A stretch of 64,000 nucleotides of DNA from Hymenobacter sp. H14-R3 (GCF_030063445.1 NZ_JASITD010000005.1:62001-126000); one strand, 5' to 3'; positions 8,055 to 17,131 are shown, counted from the first letter of the stretch. Notes: a model not told the origin generated them from the sequence alone. Numbers and translations are program-made.

Positions 8055-9638
8055 TCACTGCCCATACGGCCCCCATTCCTCCTCAAAATACCGCACCAGT
8101 GCCTGGTTGTTGAGCTGATTTACCTCGGTAGGCACCTCGGCCATGTCGGGGGGGAAGCTGCGCATGAGGCCGATAACCTGGGGCGTCACGTAGCGCAAGC
8201 CCGCGGGGAGCGGGCTGCCGTGGGGCCGCCACGAGCCGGGCTGGGCCTGGGCCAGCACGTAGCCCCACTCGCCAAACGACGGCACGTAGGCGTGGTAGGG
8301 CACCGGGCTAAAGCCGCTGGCCGCCAGCGTGTGCACCACGCACCAGTAGGCGTGGCGCGCCACGTAGGGCGAGGTGGCCTGCACCACCACCAGCCCGCCC
8401 GGCCGCAGGCGCTGGCGCAGCGTTTGGTAAAAAGCCGTGCTGTAGAGCTTGCCGATGGAGTAGTTGCCGGGGTCGGGGAAATCGACCAGCACCACGTCGT
8501 AGCGGGCGGTGTCCTGGCGCAGCCAGGCGTAAGCATCGGCGTTGTGAATCTCGACCTTGGGCGAGTGCAACGAGTTGTGGTTGAGCTCACGTAGCAGCTG
8601 GTTGCTGCGGAAGAGGCGCGTCATGGCCGGGTCAAGGTCGATGAGGCGGATGTGCGCTACCTGGGGGTATTTCAGCAGCTCGCGCACGGCCAGGCCGTCG
8701 CCGCCGCCCAGCACTAATATCTGGCGGGCGTGGGGCCGGTCTTGCATGGCCGGGTGCACCAGCGCCTCGTGGTAGCGGTACTCATCGGCCGAGCTAAATT
8801 GCAGATTACCATTGAGAAATAGGCGCAGCTCGCCGCGGTGGTTGCCCGTGAGCACCAGCCGCTGGTAGGGCGTGCTAAGGGCGTAGATAACGGTATCCTG
8901 AAAGACCTCGCCCTCGGCGTAGCGCTGAATGCGCTCGGCCCCCACCACGCCTACCCCCAGCGCCAGCAGCGCCACCACAATGGCCGCCAGGTAGCGCCGC
9001 CGGTAGGGCCGCGTTTCTTCAAACGAGAGCAGGCTCACGCCCGCCACCACCACGTTGAGCGCCCCAAACAGCAGGGCCGTGCGCACCAGCCCCAGCCGGG
9101 GCACCAGCACCAGCGGAAAAATAACCGCCGCCAGCAGCGACCCCACGTAATCAAAGGTAAAAACCCTGGCTACCAGCTCCTTAAAAGCTAGCCGGCCCTG
9201 CAAAATGCGCAGCAGCAGCGGAATTTCGAGCCCCACCAGCGCGCCCAGCAGCCCCACCAGCCCATACAGCAGCACCCGAAACGAGCTGACGTGTGCAAAC
9301 AGCCCAAACAGCAGCGGGGCCGAGGCCCCGCCCACCAGCCCCACCAGTATTTCGAGCCGGATAAACCAGCGCAGCAGCTGCCCATTGAGGTAGCGCGACA
9401 GCCACGAGCCCACGCCCATGCTGAACAGATACACCCCGATAACGGTCGAAAACTGCGTCACCGAATCGCCGAGCAAGTACGAGGCCAGCGTGCCCGCAAT
9501 CAGCTCATAGAGCAGGCCGCAGGTGGCAATCACGGCCACCGAGCCCAGCAGCAGCGCCGGCCGGGGTGCGCCCTCGGCGTTGGCGCCGGCGGCGGCCCGT
9601 GCCCGCCGCCGGCGCGTTAGTACAGAACCCTCAGCCAT
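8055..9638 (-). CDS. Membrane-fused spermidine-synthase-like aminopropyltransferase
   Basis: 527 residues. The first ~240 hold about seven transmembrane segments. Residues ~255-500 form a spermidine-synthase Rossmann domain with the motifs ILVLGGGDGLAVRELLKY (AdoMet/dcAdoMet-binding loop), IDLDPAMTRL, and DVVLVDFPDPGNYSIGKLY in place of the usual DSTDP motif. By family it transfers an aminopropyl group from decarboxylated AdoMet to an amine. The membrane-fused form is associated with DUF350/DUF4178 clusters, where the substrate may not be free putrescine. It overlaps the DUF350 gene by 8 bases. The AdoMet decarboxylase of the same cluster would supply its donor. Confidence 0.85.
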   Translation of the reverse strand: MAEGSVLTRRRRARAAAGANAEGAPRPALLLGSVAVIATCGLLYELIAGTLASYLLGDSVTQFSTVIGVYLFSMGVGSWLSRYLNGQLLRWFIRLEILVGLVGGASAPLLFGLFAHVSSFRVLLYGLVGLLGALVGLEIPLLLRILQGRLAFKELVARVFTFDYVGSLLAAVIFPLVLVPRLGLVRTALLFGALNVVVAGVSLLSFEETRPYRRRYLAAIVVALLALGVGVVGAERIQRYAEGEVFQDTVIYALSTPYQRLVLTGNHRGELRLFLNGNLQFSSADEYRYHEALVHPAMQDRPHARQILVLGGGDGLAVRELLKYPQVAHIRLIDLDPAMTRLFRSNQLLRELNHNSLHSPKVEIHNADAYAWLRQDTARYDVVLVDFPDPGNYSIGKLYSTAFYQTLRQRLRPGGLVVVQATSPYVARHAYWCVVHTLAASGFSPVPYHAYVPSFGEWGYVLAQAQPGSWRPHGSPLPAGLRYVTPQVIGLMRSFPPDMAEVPTEVNQLNNQALVRYFEEEWGPYGQ

Positions 9639-9846
9639 GAATGGCGGCGCTAATGATGAGGGCCACCGCCAGCATAAACGCCGCCGCGATAATGGCCAGG
9701 GCCGAGTTGTGCTCTTCCAGTATTTCGCGGCGCAACGTGCCGGGCGTCAGCTTGTTAAAGATATAAAAGCTGATTACCAGAATGAGGATGCCCAGCAGCG
9801 CGTACACAACGGAGGCGGTGAGCGCCTTGGGAGTAAGGTATTCCAT
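9631..9846 (-). CDS. DUF350 family membrane protein
   Basis: 71 residues starting MEYLTPKALTAS; longer upstream starts would add an unlike N-terminus. It has two hydrophobic segments (VVYALLGILILVISFYIF and AIIAAAFMLAVALIISAAI) and the conserved centre KLTPGTLRREILEEHNSALAI, which marks DUF350. DUF350 proteins sit in the inner membrane and recur with AdoMet decarboxylase, aminopropyltransferase and DUF4178 genes. The biochemical role is not established. Its stop overlaps the start of the downstream aminopropyltransferase. Confidence 0.85.
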   Translation of the reverse strand: MEYLTPKALTASVVYALLGILILVISFYIFNKLTPGTLRREILEEHNSALAIIAAAFMLAVALIISAAIHG

Positions 9847-10043
9847 GAGCGGGGGTATCAGGGAGTAAATGAGTAATGGAGCAAACGAGTAAGTTGTAAG
9901 TGAGCGGGTTGCCGCGGCTGGCGGCTGGCGCGGGACTCTGCCCCGTATCAGCCGCATACTATTGCTAGTAAATTGTAAATGAATAAGTTATAAGCAAGTG
10001 AGTTGTGGTAAGCTTGCCTGTTCGCAACTCACTCAGCGGTACC

Positions 10044-10256
10044 TCACTTGTGGTTGAAGCCGTGCACGAAGCCGGCGCGGCCCCCCGAGCGGTGCGGGCC
10101 GGTCTGGGTGCTCTCGGTGCTTTCGTTGTCGTCGCCGAGGAGGCGGTAGCCGTTCAGGCCCATCAGGGTAAACGCCGTGAGTATCAGCACGCCTAGCACC
10201 GTGTAGAGGGGCATCTGGCGCACCGAGGGGCCCAGCTTCGTGAAAAAATCAAACAT
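10044..10256 (-). CDS. Small single-TM protein of the polyamine-membrane cluster
   Basis: 70 residues with one transmembrane segment (MPLYTVLGVLILTAFTLMGL) and a polar C-terminal tail rich in Asp, Ser, Thr and His. It lies between the DUF4178 and DUF350 genes in the same orientation, 15 bases after DUF4178, so it is very likely co-transcribed with them. No family recognised. Confidence 0.65.
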   Translation of the reverse strand: MFDFFTKLGPSVRQMPLYTVLGVLILTAFTLMGLNGYRLLGDDNESTESTQTGPHRSGGRAGFVHGFNHK

Positions 10257-10271
10257 AGGAAGGGGTTGAAG

Positions 10272-11741
10272 CTACGATTGGGGACCAAAGTTGCTGTTTT
10301 CCCAGCGGCTGGTTTCAAACGAGGAGTAGCGCCACCACTGCAAGGCCGGAATGGCCAGCAGCGATAGTATCGCCAGCAATAAATTAGACGTGAGCTCCGT
10401 GTTCTGCTCGATGGTTACTTGCAGCGTGGCGGTTTCGGTAGTGGGCTCGGCGCTGGGGTAGAGGTTGAGGTGGTAGCGCCCGGCGGGCACGCTGCTGAAC
10501 ACGGCGCTGGCCGAGGTGCTGCCCTCCGACCAGCTCTCGCCGCCTTCCACGCCCGAGTAGTACTCCAGGGAGCGCGTGAACTCGTAGCCCCGGCCATTTT
10601 CCTCGTTCACGAGGCTGGCCGTGATTTCGACCCAGCGGTTGGATAGGCTCGGGATGGCGAGCTCGATTTGCAGCGCCGTGGGCTCGGCCAGCGTGAAAGA
10701 GTTGGTTACCAACATGGTGCTGGCGGGCGGCGGCGCCGCGACCGCAGTGGCCGACTGCTGGGTGGGCTCTGGGGTGGCCGGCGTGCCGGCGGCGGGCAGC
10801 GAATCGTAGGGGATAATGGGCGGCCGGTTATCGGGGGGTATCACGAAAGCAGTGGGCTGCGCGAGCGGCGTGGCGGGTAGCTCCAGCTGCTGCGTGGTGG
10901 TGGTGGAGGGCCGCCACTGCCCCACCAGCGAGCGCAGGCCCAGCAGCGCCAGCAGCAGCAGCACGGCTACGCGCAGCATGGCCGGGCCGGCCACGGGGTT
11001 GGGTTGCGCCGCGCCCACGTCGTAGCGGTTGGGCAGCTGGTTCACCGGCACGTAAAAGGCCGTTGCTACTACCTCGGGCTCCAGGTGCTCGGCCAGGTAC
11101 CAGGTGGGCGGACCGCTGGTAAGGTGCTCGCTAACAAGAATATAGGGCGGGCAGATAAACTCCGTGACGAAGAGTTTTTCATCCTCCAGAATATCCCAGT
11201 CAAACTCGCCCTCGGCATCGAGCACGTCGGGCTGGTAGCGGTGCCACAGCTTGTAGAGGCGGTCGGTGGTGTCGTCGAGCCAGGTGGTTTCCTTGTAGCC
11301 CTTTTTGCCGTTGTTGGCGGGGTGGCTGGGGGCGCGCCTGATGAGCAGCCAGTGCCCGTGGTACTCGGCCAGCTGCAATGGAAAATCGGCCGGCACTTGC
11401 TGGGTGGGCCCGGGCTCGGGGGGGCTCAGCTGGTACTCGCGCCAGGTGGCCGACTTGTCGTTTTTTTCGGTGCGCACCTGGTAGCCGGTTATGCGGCAGC
11501 GGTGGCCGCCCACCAGGCCCACCGTGCCCAGCGGCAGGCTGGGGCCGGGCACCAGCGTCTTCTTAAACCCGGTTACGTAGCGCGTGGAGGCCGCCGGGGA
11601 GGCCGCGTCGGCGTAGAAATACGCCCGGCACTTGAAGCAGCCGAAGTAGCGGCTGGCGGTGGGGTCGTAGCAGGGTAGCTGGGTGCCGCACTTGGGGCAG
11701 GGCACGGTGGCGGGGGCCGTGGTCAGCGGGGTTTCACTCAT
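10272..11741 (-). CDS. DUF4178 domain protein with zinc ribbon
   Basis: 489 residues. It begins with a zinc ribbon: CPKCGTQLPCYD, then a second cysteine pair (FGCFKC). A DUF4178 domain covers about residues 65-215 (LPLGTVGLVGGHRCRITGYQVR... EYHGHWLLIRR... WLDDTTDRLYKLWHRYQ). One transmembrane segment lies near residue 260, then a Pro/Thr-rich linker, a beta-sandwich domain and a second segment near the C-terminus. The start ATG overlaps the stop of the AdoMet decarboxylase gene (ATGA). DUF4178 proteins recur with aminopropyltransferase genes; a role in membrane stress or lipid modification is a published-type inference, not shown here. Confidence 0.8.
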   Translation of the reverse strand: MSETPLTTAPATVPCPKCGTQLPCYDPTASRYFGCFKCRAYFYADAASPAASTRYVTGFKKTLVPGPSLPLGTVGLVGGHRCRITGYQVRTEKNDKSATWREYQLSPPEPGPTQQVPADFPLQLAEYHGHWLLIRRAPSHPANNGKKGYKETTWLDDTTDRLYKLWHRYQPDVLDAEGEFDWDILEDEKLFVTEFICPPYILVSEHLTSGPPTWYLAEHLEPEVVATAFYVPVNQLPNRYDVGAAQPNPVAGPAMLRVAVLLLLALLGLRSLVGQWRPSTTTTQQLELPATPLAQPTAFVIPPDNRPPIIPYDSLPAAGTPATPEPTQQSATAVAAPPPASTMLVTNSFTLAEPTALQIELAIPSLSNRWVEITASLVNEENGRGYEFTRSLEYYSGVEGGESWSEGSTSASAVFSSVPAGRYHLNLYPSAEPTTETATLQVTIEQNTELTSNLLLAILSLLAIPALQWWRYSSFETSRWENSNFGPQS

Positions 11742-12127
11742 CGCAGTACTTCGGCGTAAGCGCGGGGGGCGCCTTCAAAAAACGCCAGCGTTTCCTGGTA
11801 CACCTGGCGCACGGTGGCGTGGTTGTCGCGCCGGAAATTCGACAGAAACACGTCGAACGTGGCCAGCCCATGCTCGGGCCAGGTATGAATGCTGAGGTGC
11901 GACTCGGTGAGGGCCAGCACCGCCGTGAAGCCCGCGTTTTCGGCAAACACGTGGTACACCTCGCCCACGCCGCTGAGGCCCAGCCGGGCCACCAGCGCCG
12001 CAAAAAACTGCTGGCTACCGGCCGCATCGCGCAGCCGGGCGGCGGGGGCCTCAAAGGTGGCCAGCACGTGCAGGCCGGGCGAGTAGGCCGCGGGCGCGGC
12101 CGGCGGAGGCAGGGAAACAGTAGTCAC
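11738..12127 (-). CDS. speD: S-adenosylmethionine decarboxylase proenzyme
   Basis: About 129 residues from a GTG at 12127; a TTG at 12172 would give a longer form. The motif LTESHLSIHTWPEHGLATFDVF is the signature of the bacterial class II enzyme (SpeH type). The serine in HLSIHTWPE is where the chain self-cleaves to form the pyruvoyl group. It makes decarboxylated AdoMet, the aminopropyl donor for the spermidine-synthase-like protein four genes downstream. It is the first gene of the cluster and is coupled to DUF4178 by a 4-base overlap. Confidence 0.85.
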   Translation of the reverse strand: MTTVSLPPPAAPAAYSPGLHVLATFEAPAARLRDAAGSQQFFAALVARLGLSGVGEVYHVFAENAGFTAVLALTESHLSIHTWPEHGLATFDVFLSNFRRDNHATVRQVYQETLAFFEGAPRAYAEVLR

Positions 12128-12240
12128 GGCTGCAATACTACGGCCCAGATTACCAATCTGAATGCCGCCCAATGGTTGATTTTGTTCCGGAATGGGGGCA
12201 TAAGGGCCTAACTTTAGGAGCTTTTATTTCAAGCAGCAGT

Positions 12241-12660
12241 ATGCAGCCCCGCGCTCAGGAAACCCTTTTTTTTGAAAACCAGGCCGGCCGCTTGTACTAT
12301 CGCTCCGCTGGCTACGTGCACCTGGCCTGGGGCAGCGAGCGCCTGCCGCTGGCCCCCATCCAGGCCTATTACGAGCAGGCCTTGGCCTTGCTGCGCAGCA
12401 CGGGCAGCCACCGCATCTTGTCCGAGCACGGGCAGCGCGCGCCCCTGCCCGGCGAGGCCCAAACCTGGCTCACCGGCAACTGGATACCCCGCGCCATTGC
12501 CCTGGCCAACACCCGGCACTGCGCCATTGTGGAAGGCGCCAACCCCATGCACCGCCTCTCCACGCAGTCGGTGGTGAGCGCCTCGCCGACCGAGTTTGTC
12601 TACAAGCGCTTCGATAGTATGCAGGCTGCCGAAACCTGGCTGGTTGGCCTCGGAGTTTAG
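12241..12660 (+). CDS. Hypothetical protein, STAS/SpoIIAA-like style
   Basis: 139 residues starting MQPRAQETLFF. It is soluble. Its layout matches the 158-residue product at 1257-1733: a beta start, a central helix, an amphipathic stretch (GNWIPRAIALANTRHCAIVEG), and a C-terminal YKRFDSMQAAETWL helix typical of single-domain STAS/SpoIIAA-like proteins. Function unknown. It is transcribed away from the AdoMet decarboxylase gene. Confidence 0.6.
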   Translation: MQPRAQETLFFENQAGRLYYRSAGYVHLAWGSERLPLAPIQAYYEQALALLRSTGSHRILSEHGQRAPLPGEAQTWLTGNWIPRAIALANTRHCAIVEGANPMHRLSTQSVVSASPTEFVYKRFDSMQAAETWLVGLGV

Positions 12661-12709
12661 AGGCGTAAAACTATGAACAGCAACTACTTGCATAAGTAGG
12701 GCTTATGTA

Positions 12710-12780
12710 AAATCGTTCGTCATTGCGAGCATGTTGCGCCCTTGCTTAATGCGCAACATGCTCGCAATGACGAACGATTT
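12710..12780. repeat. Perfect 30-bp inverted repeat
   Basis: Arms 12710-12739 and 12751-12780 (AAATCGTTCGTCATTGCGAG... and complement) are perfect over 30 bases with an 11-nt loop. The GTCATTGCGAGC core is common in intergenic repeats of Bacteroidota. It lies 50 bases after the hypothetical gene and could also end its transcription. Confidence 0.7.
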
Positions 12781-12827
12781 ATTTTATAAATACTTGTTAT
12801 ACAATGCATTATCTAAAAAACAAAAAA

Positions 12828-12856
12828 GCCCGGCCAATTGGCCGGGCTTCTTCAGT
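12828..12856 (-). terminator. Terminator of the M4 protease gene
   Basis: Stem AGCCCGGCCAATTGGCCGGGCT with a T-rich side toward lower coordinates (AAAAAA on the plus strand), placed 24 bases beyond the protease stop codon. Confidence 0.75.
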
Positions 12857-12879
12857 TATCAGGCAAAAGCCGCGCTCGC

Positions 12880-15366
12880 TTATTGCTTCACGAAGCGCTG
12901 CACGAAGGTTTGCGAGCCGCTGCTGGCGCGCAGCAGGTAGAGGCCGCCGGCCAGGCCCGACACGTCGAGCTGGCCGTTTCCCTGGTAGCGGGCGGCGTTC
13001 ACCGTTTTGCCCAGGGCGTCAAGTACTTCTACCTTAGTTAGTTCCTCATTCGAGCTGAGCGAAAGCGTGAGTACCGAGGCGGCCGGGTTGGGGTAGAGGC
13101 TTAGCACAGCATCGCCGCTGAGCACAGTGCCGGCGGTGAGGCCGTTGGGCGTAGCCGAGGCCGCCGCAATGGCTGCGCCGCCCGTGATGCTCACGCTGTA
13201 GTCTTCGGTTTCGCCGTAGCTGTAGGTGCCGCAACTGGTGGTGGTGCTGGCATCGCTCATGATAATGCGCAGGCGGGTTTTGCCGGTTTTGGCCGTGGCG
13301 GGCACCGTGAAGGTGCTGCTGAGGGTGGCTGCGCTGCTGCTGCTGCCGCTCACCACCAGCTCGCCGGCGTCGGTGAATACGCCGTTCTGGTTGTAGTCGA
13401 TATATACTTTCCAGTTTTCGGTGTAGGCCGAGCCCGTGAAGCCGGCCGAGAAGCTCACCGTCTGGCTGCTGCCGGCGGCCACGCTGGCCGTGCTGGCGGT
13501 GCCGTCGTAGTAGCCGCCGTTGGCGCCGCTGGTGCGGGCAATGCCGGTGCCCAGCTTCACGTAGTCGATGTACTCATACGCCTGGCTGGTGCCCTTGCTG
13601 GTGCAGTAGTTGGAGGTAGCGGGCGGCGTAGTGGTGGTGCCGCCGTAGGCCGCACCCACGCCCACGGCGTACCAGGCGTTGGTGACAGCCTGCGTCTGCG
13701 TCGAGGTGGCTCCGTACAAATCGGTGGCCGCCTGAATGGAGTAGGTGCGGGCCTGGGCGTAGGTAGAGGAGGCCGTCATGTACACGCTCTCCATGCGGAA
13801 GGTGATTTTGGCGGCGGCCGACAAGCCCAGCGCAGCTACCGAGTAGGAACTACCCACCTCGTTGGTGCCGCTCTTGCCCACGCTGATGAGGTAGTACCAG
13901 TAGTTGAGCACGCCCGAATTGGTGTGCACGCCGCCCTGGTCGTTGGCGTCGGAGGGCGACGACGTGGTAGCCGACCAGTACCTGCCCTTATACAAGGCCG
14001 GCTGGCCGTACTGGTTGGGGTTGCTCATGGAGCGCAGCGCGCCCCCGGCCTTCATAATATCCTCGCCAATGTCCCAGGTCGATTTGGTCAGGCCCAGGTT
14101 GTCGGAAGTGTACTTTTCGATGCTGGCCCCCCAGATGTCCGACAGGCCCTCGTTCATGGCGCCCGACTCGTTGGCGTAGGTCAGGTTGGCCGTCTTTTCG
14201 CACACCGCGTGGCCGATTTCGTGGCCGCACACGTCGAGCGCCGTGAGGGGCTTGAAGGTGCTGGCCCCGTCGCCGTAGGTCATCACCGAGCCGTTCCAGT
14301 AGGCATTTTCGTAGCCCGCGCCGCCGGGCACGTCGTCGAAGTGCACGTAGCTTTTGATTTTGGCGCCCGCGTTATCGTAGCTGCTGCGGGCGTGCACGGC
14401 CTTCCAGTAGTCGTAGGTGGCCTGCGCGCCAAAGTGGGCATCGCCGGCCACGTTATCGTAGTTGGCGTTGTTGTACTCGGCGGCCGTCCAGTTGTTGTCG
14501 GCGTCGGTAAAGTCGGTGGCGGCGGTGTAGCTGTTGCCCTTCTTGCAATTGTACGTTTCGATGCCCAGGCCGCGGGTGTACTCGCGCAGGTGGTAGCCGC
14601 CAGTGGCGGTTTCGGTGGCCAACGCGCGGCTGCCGCTATACGCGGTGGCAAAAGTGGCGGTAGCGCCCGTAGCGTGCTTGATAATGGCATCGCGCAGCAC
14701 CACCTCGCCGGTGTGGGCATCCACATACACGTAGGCGCGGCTCACCGGCAGCTGGGCGTAGATGTTGAATTTCCAGGCCAGCACCAGCGGGCCGTTTTCG
14801 GCGCTCTGGCGGCTGTCGCGCACCAGTACCAGCTCCCCAGTAGGCTTGTAGCTGGCATCGGCATCCTGGGCCAGGGTTTTGAGGCCGGCCTCTTCGCGGG
14901 CATCCTGCCACATGTATTTTTTGGCTCCTACGGCGGCCAGGGCACGGGCCAGGGCAGCGTCGGCGCTCAGCGCGGGCGTCACGCTCAGCTCGCCCACTTT
15001 CTCAAAGTCGCCGCTCAGGCTCTCAATCTGGCCGCCGCGGGCGTGGGCCGTGTACGTGGCGTGCTCCACCTTCACGCCCTTGTAGTACTGGTCAAATTTC
15101 TGGTGGCTGAAGCCGAGCTGGTCGGTTTCGGTGCGGGCGGGCCGTAGCTGGTCGTTGGTGCCCAGCGCCAGCTGCCGGCGGATAACCTGCTCGCCTTCGG
15201 CGGCGCGGGCGGTAAGCTTGCCGGCCGGCGAAAACTCGATGAGGGTGGGCTGGCCGTCCTGGGCCAGGGTCTTCTGCTGCACGAGGGCATCCTGGGCGTG
15301 GGCCAGGGTGGGGAGGGTGGCGGCAGCTAGGGCAAGCCAAGCCGCTGTATGGTACTTATGGAACAT
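12880..15366 (-). CDS. Secreted M4 (thermolysin-type) metalloprotease with GEVED and T9SS tail
   Basis: 828 residues from the ATG at 15366; upstream starts precede the signal peptide (MFHKYHTAAWLALAAATLPTLAHAQ). An FTP/PepSY propeptide covers about 40-225. The M4 catalytic domain follows, with HEIGH at 382-386 and the third zinc ligand E406 in GAMNEGLSD, plus the late QGGVHTNSGVLN histidine region. A GEVED domain (residues ~600-740) holds ASTTSCGTYSYGETEDYSV. The last ~75 residues are a type IX secretion sorting domain (LYPNPAASVLTLSL ... GLYLLRASSGSQTFVQRFVK). It should be exported by Sec, then through T9SS, and act as an extracellular endopeptidase. Confidence 0.92.
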   Translation of the reverse strand: MFHKYHTAAWLALAAATLPTLAHAQDALVQQKTLAQDGQPTLIEFSPAGKLTARAAEGEQVIRRQLALGTNDQLRPARTETDQLGFSHQKFDQYYKGVKVEHATYTAHARGGQIESLSGDFEKVGELSVTPALSADAALARALAAVGAKKYMWQDAREEAGLKTLAQDADASYKPTGELVLVRDSRQSAENGPLVLAWKFNIYAQLPVSRAYVYVDAHTGEVVLRDAIIKHATGATATFATAYSGSRALATETATGGYHLREYTRGLGIETYNCKKGNSYTAATDFTDADNNWTAAEYNNANYDNVAGDAHFGAQATYDYWKAVHARSSYDNAGAKIKSYVHFDDVPGGAGYENAYWNGSVMTYGDGASTFKPLTALDVCGHEIGHAVCEKTANLTYANESGAMNEGLSDIWGASIEKYTSDNLGLTKSTWDIGEDIMKAGGALRSMSNPNQYGQPALYKGRYWSATTSSPSDANDQGGVHTNSGVLNYWYYLISVGKSGTNEVGSSYSVAALGLSAAAKITFRMESVYMTASSTYAQARTYSIQAATDLYGATSTQTQAVTNAWYAVGVGAAYGGTTTTPPATSNYCTSKGTSQAYEYIDYVKLGTGIARTSGANGGYYDGTASTASVAAGSSQTVSFSAGFTGSAYTENWKVYIDYNQNGVFTDAGELVVSGSSSSAATLSSTFTVPATAKTGKTRLRIIMSDASTTTSCGTYSYGETEDYSVSITGGAAIAAASATPNGLTAGTVLSGDAVLSLYPNPAASVLTLSLSSNEELTKVEVLDALGKTVNAARYQGNGQLDVSGLAGGLYLLRASSGSQTFVQRFVKQ

Positions 15367-15429
15367 AGATTGTTGGTTTGGGAAAAGAAGAATGTGTGGG
15401 TAAAAACTCCGGCTTTCACCGGAATCGGC

Positions 15430-15460
15430 GCAAGGTAGGAAAATCCCGAACACTGCCAAA
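15430..15460 (-). promoter_or_regulatory. Bacteroidota-type promoter for the M4 protease
   Basis: On the minus strand a -33 element TTTG (15457-15460) is followed after exactly 19 bases by a -7 element TACCTTGC (15430-15437), close to the TTTG-N19-TAnnTTTG consensus of the Bacteroidota primary sigma factor. It lies 64 bases before the start codon. Confidence 0.6.
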
Positions 15461-16000
15461 TATCCTATTTATGAACGCTAGATGAAGATTGCGAGAAGCT
15501 TAATCTGCCTGAAACCCAAAGCACTTACGCGCCAGTTTTCAGCTAAAAGCCTTTTGCACGAAGCAGACGAGGTTTTGGGTGCCCGGCTAGTTCAGCTACG
15601 GCCAGCAACGGGTCTGAAGCGGCTGCTTTGGTCCAAAAATTGACGGAGTAAAAATAGGATAATGACAAGGGCGTTAATTCAGTGAAAAAGCCGAAATCTT
15701 ATACAATTTTTTGGGTGGATATTCGGTTGTGAGCCAGTGCGCAAGAGCGCTAACGCGCTCAAAAAGCCAAAACACCCGCAACGATGCGCCTGCCAGGCAT
15801 CTGGTGTGCGCCACGGGCCGCGAGCGCGTCGAGGCCTCCGTGCTTTCGGAAAATTGCAGGTTGGCGGGGCCTGCGCCCGGCAGCCTGTTCAATCCGGAAG
15901 CGAGCGCGGCGCCGTACTTTGAGCCCCGGTACCCATTCGTTGCGGCACGGTGCTTGTTTACCGAACTTCGCAAGCTTCCAAACCCAGCTTTCTTCGCATC
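15461..16000. other. Gene-free stretch
   Basis: About 540 bases with no convincing gene, between the protease promoter and the glycine-zipper gene. The only long open frames are uneven in composition and carry no family features. It should hold the upstream control region of the gene at 16001. I see no clear consensus promoter there and no large inverted repeat. Confidence 0.5.
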
Positions 16001-16513
16001 ATGAAAAACCGTCGTTTTTTCCTCAGCTTTTTAGTGTTAGCTACCCTGATGGCCAGCACGTTTAATGCCCAGGCTCAGCGCTTTAGCCCGCAGGCCAAGG
16101 GGGCCGTTATCGGTGGCGGCAGCGGGGCCATCCTCGGGGCCGTTATCAACAAGCGCAACCGGGCCGTGGGCGGCGTGGTCGGGGGCGTGGTGGGGGCCGG
16201 CGCGGGCTACGCCGTGGGCAAGCACGTGGATAACCGCAATAAGAAGCGCGCCGCCGCGGCCTACGCCGCCCAGCGGGCCGCCGCCAACCGCGCCGCCGCC
16301 GAGCGCCAGGCCCTGGCTCGCCGCACCACCACCCGCGAAACCATTGTGCGCAGCTCCAGCCCCGCCGCCGTGGGCACCACGGCCCTGGTAGCCTCGGCCG
16401 CCGCCGTTAGCGCCAGCGCCCCAGCCACCGAAGCCGGCTACCTGCCCAACCAGGCTCCCGGCGACCCTGCCAACCCCTACGGCAGCACCGCCTACCGCCA
16501 GCGCAGCTGGTAG
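16001..16513 (+). CDS. Secreted glycine-zipper (YMGG-like) protein
   Basis: 170 residues starting MKNRRFFLSFLVLATLMAS, with a signal peptide ending at AQA. Residues about 28-75 form a glycine zipper (AVIGGGSGAILGAVI ... VVGGVVGAGAGYAVG) like the YMGG/Rick_17kDa group, which inserts in or spans membranes. It is followed by an Ala/Arg-rich helix and a low-complexity tail. Upstream starts precede the signal peptide and are unlikely. Function in this organism unknown. A terminator follows. Confidence 0.7.
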   Translation: MKNRRFFLSFLVLATLMASTFNAQAQRFSPQAKGAVIGGGSGAILGAVINKRNRAVGGVVGGVVGAGAGYAVGKHVDNRNKKRAAAAYAAQRAAANRAAAERQALARRTTTRETIVRSSSPAAVGTTALVASAAAVSASAPATEAGYLPNQAPGDPANPYGSTAYRQRSW

Positions 16514-16544
16514 TCACTGCGGCTTTCATCCGTTGTTTTGCCGA

Positions 16545-16573
16545 AACCCAGGCCAAGCGGCCTGGGTTTTTGG
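16545..16573 (+). terminator. Intrinsic terminator
   Basis: Stem AAACCCAGGCC / GGCCTGGGTTT with a 4-nt loop and a T-run, 30 bases after the glycine-zipper gene. Confidence 0.8.
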
Positions 16574-16608
16574 TTTGCCTCCTTCACCTTTCTAACTACC
16601 TGAATAGC

Positions 16609-17085
16609 ATGCGTATTTCCCTGGCCCAACTCGTTTTGCTGGGTGCGTTGCCCCTGCTGGCGGCGTGCAGCAAGTCGGCCGACTCTGGCGCGGCCAGCGC
16701 CACCAGCGCCGCCGACCTCGACCGGGCCTTCCTCACGGCCTGGAACAACAAGGACCTCGAAAAAACCCTCGGCTTCCTGGCCGATGATGTGCAGTTTTTG
16801 CAAGGCAGCGCCCATTTCAGCGGTAAGTCGGAGGTGAGCGATAAATGGGTGCGCGCCACCCAGTCGGGTACCAATAATCTGAAAATCAGCACGGTAAGCG
16901 CCACTTCTACCGATAAGCTGGCCTACGAGGCCGGCACGTTCTCGGTCGATGTGCAGCCCGCTGGCCCCGGCCAGCCCGCCGGCTTTGGCGAGGGCAACTT
17001 CCTGCTGCTGTGGAAGCCCGCCGCCGACGGCACCTGGAAGCTCAGTTACGCCCAGCTCGAAGACCTGCCCGTGCAGCGCCGCTAA
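16609..17085 (+). CDS. NTF2-like (SnoaL/DUF4440-type) lipoprotein
   Basis: 158 residues from the ATG at 16609. A lipoprotein signal with lipobox LLAAC gives a mature protein anchored to a membrane. The body has the NTF2-like pattern: helix DLDRAFLTAWNNKDLEKTLGFLADDVQFLQGS, a middle KWVRATQSGT helix, then strands with FGEGNFLLLWKPAADGTWKL. This fold usually forms a small cavity that binds a ligand or acts as an isomerase/dehydratase. No catalytic residues can be assigned. Confidence 0.75.
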   Translation: MRISLAQLVLLGALPLLAACSKSADSGAASATSAADLDRAFLTAWNNKDLEKTLGFLADDVQFLQGSAHFSGKSEVSDKWVRATQSGTNNLKISTVSATSTDKLAYEAGTFSVDVQPAGPGQPAGFGEGNFLLLWKPAADGTWKLSYAQLEDLPVQRR

Positions 17086-17131
17086 CCCCCACGTAGGGTA
17101 AGCTTCAGCTTGCCGCTAGTAGTACCATTTC

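Noticed and set aside
13924..15147. A 407-codon plus-strand frame opposite the M4 protease
   Set aside because: It is a mirror of the protease coding strand in high-GC DNA. It has no start context or family features, while the protease has a full domain set.
15711..16004. A 97-codon frame before the glycine-zipper gene
   Set aside because: It overlaps the better-supported signal peptide start at 16001, has uneven composition and no motif.
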